The notes under the pieces: model-generated | The model's input: only the letters and a program-made list of their open reading frames with translations | What the model was told of the DNA's origin: nothing | Database searches by the model: none | Position numbers and translations under genes: made by a program | Part shown: one piece after another, positions 62,626-64,000 of the stretch | How positions within the stretch are numbered: the stretch's first letter is position 1 | Layout of the letters: each line of letters opens with the position of its first letter | Assembly: GCF_002234675.1 (NCBI RefSeq) | Contig: NC_019860.2 | Location: forward strand, 15,430,536 to 15,494,535 | DNA: 64,000 bases | From: Oryzias latipes | Lineage: Eukaryota > Chordata > Actinopteri > Beloniformes > Adrianichthyidae | Direction of reading: 5' to 3'

Positions 62626-63462
62626 TTAGCAGAAGTCATACAGTAAATCATCAAAACTGACATTTCCTGAAATACATTCTCTGAGGAGCTGAGGTAGTGA
62701 TGATTCTTCCTGCCATGAAGAGGAAGATTCTTCTGGTACTTCCTCAACATTTAGTTCCATCTGAAAATTTTCTCTCCTCTCTGTCAGTTCAGATCCAACA
62801 TTGGTGTTAGCTGCCTCTTCAAAGCCTTGTGGGTAATAATTGTTGTCTGTGCTACTAGAAGTCCAGTTTTCTGGAATCTCTTGTGAAGGTGTGCTCATCT
62901 CTTGAGAGATTGAGGGAACTGGTTCAGGTACATGAGATATTTGGTCCTGAATGAAAGGCTGAAGATTGTTGTTTTCTCTTCTCTTTTGCTGCTCGTTTTG
63001 CTTTTTGGTTTTAGTTGCCCCTTCAGAAACCCGTGGGGTAGAGGTGTGGCGTCTTTTCCTAGAATAGAACTTTTTCCTGATAGGATTTGCAGACATCCAT
63101 GTCTTGAGGGGTTCAGGCTCTTCAGATAGGCTAGGTAATTGGTAATGGTTGTGAGGCTCAGGATTTTGGTTTGCATCTTGTCTGAGTCGTTTGGGTTGAC
63201 AATCTTGAACATTTAAAGAATCATCTCTGCCTCTTTTGAGCACCTTTCCAGGTTCTGCTTGAACATTTTTCTCCAAAGCTCCAAAAGTTTGGGAGTTTAA
63301 TGTTGGTCCTGGATTTTTGTTAAAAAGGTTGTCAGTATTTTCAACAAGGGTGTCAGGGATGTTGTCAGGGGCAGGAGCAGTTACAGAGTCCAGGAATTCA
63401 GTAAAATCTATATCATCAAGAACATTGAAAAAATCTTGATCCATCTCAGTTTGGTTCATCAT
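62626..63462 (-). CDS. Unrecognised acidic, NLS-rich nuclear-type protein, short form
   Basis: An intact 278-aa frame from the ATG pair at 63462 (MMNQTEMDQDFFNVLDDIDF). It corresponds to the 464-aa protein of copy 1 with one of the two internal blocks absent: the N-terminal half matches block 1, and from about QNPEPH onward it matches block 2. The length difference of 186 residues equals one 187-residue period minus a one-residue insertion (ENNNLQPF against ENNPQPF). The C-terminus VSFDDLLYDFC differs slightly. Both copies remain open despite many substitutions, which hints at coding constraint or recent origin. No known family recognised. Confidence 0.6.
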   Translation of the reverse strand: MMNQTEMDQDFFNVLDDIDFTEFLDSVTAPAPDNIPDTLVENTDNLFNKNPGPTLNSQTFGALEKNVQAEPGKVLKRGRDDSLNVQDCQPKRLRQDANQNPEPHNHYQLPSLSEEPEPLKTWMSANPIRKKFYSRKRRHTSTPRVSEGATKTKKQNEQQKRRENNNLQPFIQDQISHVPEPVPSISQEMSTPSQEIPENWTSSSTDNNYYPQGFEEAANTNVGSELTERRENFQMELNVEEVPEESSSSWQEESSLPQLLRECISGNVSFDDLLYDFC

Positions 63463-63614
63463 AATCCTTTGTTTCAAAATAATAAAACAATATAATAGTA
63501 TAAACCATACAATCTTGGTTTGTGCTTCAATTGCAGCAGTTACACACGATGGGTTATTTGCAGAGAATTTTACTGACAAATCATTGATCATTGTGATGTC
63601 ACCCACTGCATAGA

Positions 63615-63709
63615 TGACATCACATGACATCACATGAGGTCACATGACGTCACATGAGGTCACACGACATCACATGACATGATGTCATGTAATGTCATGT
63701 GATGTCAAC
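63615..63709 (-). promoter_or_regulatory. 10-bp-phased CRE-like array, copy 2
   Basis: Same six 10-bp units and following inverted repeat as at 55831-55925, apparently without change across the array, although neighbouring sequence carries substitutions. It lies the same distance upstream of the short ORF. Confidence 0.55.
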
Positions 63710-64000
63710 CACACATTGATGTCATCCTCACAGTGATGTCATGTCTCTAAAAATTGTCTCTCAATCTTTAAAATCTTTAGCCACACCCACAGGGAAATTG
63801 ATTATGTAAATATTGAGTAACATCTAACAAATCTTTAATCTTTTTGGTAAAAATATAACTTCATGTTGCTTTGGTGATTTAGGTAGGGGGAGTGATTCTA
63901 ATCTGGCATTCTATAAGATTTTTGCTAGGAAGTCGTATCAGAGGATGAAGAGGGGGTGGCAGGACAGCAAATTGTGACGGCCAACCACTACTGCAAGATG

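Larger units (their letters stand above)
58384..64000. repeat. Large duplicated segment, copy 2 (cut by window end)
   Basis: It matches 50226-56217 through to the last base of the window. Its left edge falls in the middle of the coding fragment (GCTCCACCTGTCTGAAGTCC), lacking the part present upstream in copy 1. It has about 347 bp near 59455-59800 that copy 1 lacks; the missing stretch is bounded by a 3-bp AGT identity. Its ORF has one internal protein repeat instead of two. Confidence 0.9.

Noticed and set aside
50226-64000. Duplicated segment as part of a herpesvirus-like, Polinton or retroviral element
   Set aside because: I saw no polymerase, integrase, capsid, protease or long terminal repeat signature. 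The CRE-like array and acidic ORF alone do not support a viral origin.

Overview
The window is vertebrate nuclear DNA, almost certainly from a spiny-rayed (acanthomorph) teleost. Evidence: short-exon genes with fish-like protein sequences, Rex3-type LINE pieces ending in (GATG)n tails, many small non-autonomous DNA transposons, and a multi-copy teleost-type repeat protein fragment. All gene models come from reading exons, splice sites and conserved protein motifs by eye. Family assignments are from memory of vertebrate orthologues, not from a search.

Layout. 1-8.8 kb holds no gene I can support; it carries a long inverted repeat, a Rex3 LINE piece and three MITEs. 8.8-22.4 kb holds three genes: ccdc122 (-), mtrf1 (+) and wbp4 (-). 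ccdc122 and mtrf1 are head to head and share a promoter carrying ETS and ZNF143-like sites; mtrf1 and wbp4 are tail to tail. mtrf1 and wbp4, and more loosely ccdc122, also lie together on human 13q14, so this is old synteny. A tRNA-Glu(UUC) gene sits between wbp4 and the divergently transcribed 20-exon glycerol kinase gene gk (23.4-35.7 kb, +). Then come an nfkbiz-like IkB-zeta gene (37.3-42.9 kb, +) and jagn1 (44.0-44.8 kb, -).

The genes look like ordinary housekeeping or regulatory genes: mitochondrial translation termination, spliceosome-associated WW protein, glycerol phosphorylation, NF-kB co-regulation and ER/secretory function. They do not form one pathway. Their introns record several waves of MITE and hAT insertion, some nested with intact target-site duplications.

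47-64 kb is different and repeat-dense. It contains two orphan C-terminal exons of an ABCC4-like transporter, a four-unit tandem array of tRNA-like units with about 150-bp period, and two copies of a roughly 6-kb segment (50.2-56.2 and 58.4-64.0 kb, the second cut by the window end). Each copy carries a degenerate fragment of a multi-copy teleost protein, a histone-type stem-loop, Rex3 tails, and an intact minus-strand ORF for an unrecognised acidic, NLS-rich protein. That ORF lies downstream of a striking 10-bp-phased array of CRE-like sites. The ORF pair (464 and 278 aa) differs by one exact period of an internal protein repeat. This ORF plus its CRE array is the best candidate for something undescribed.
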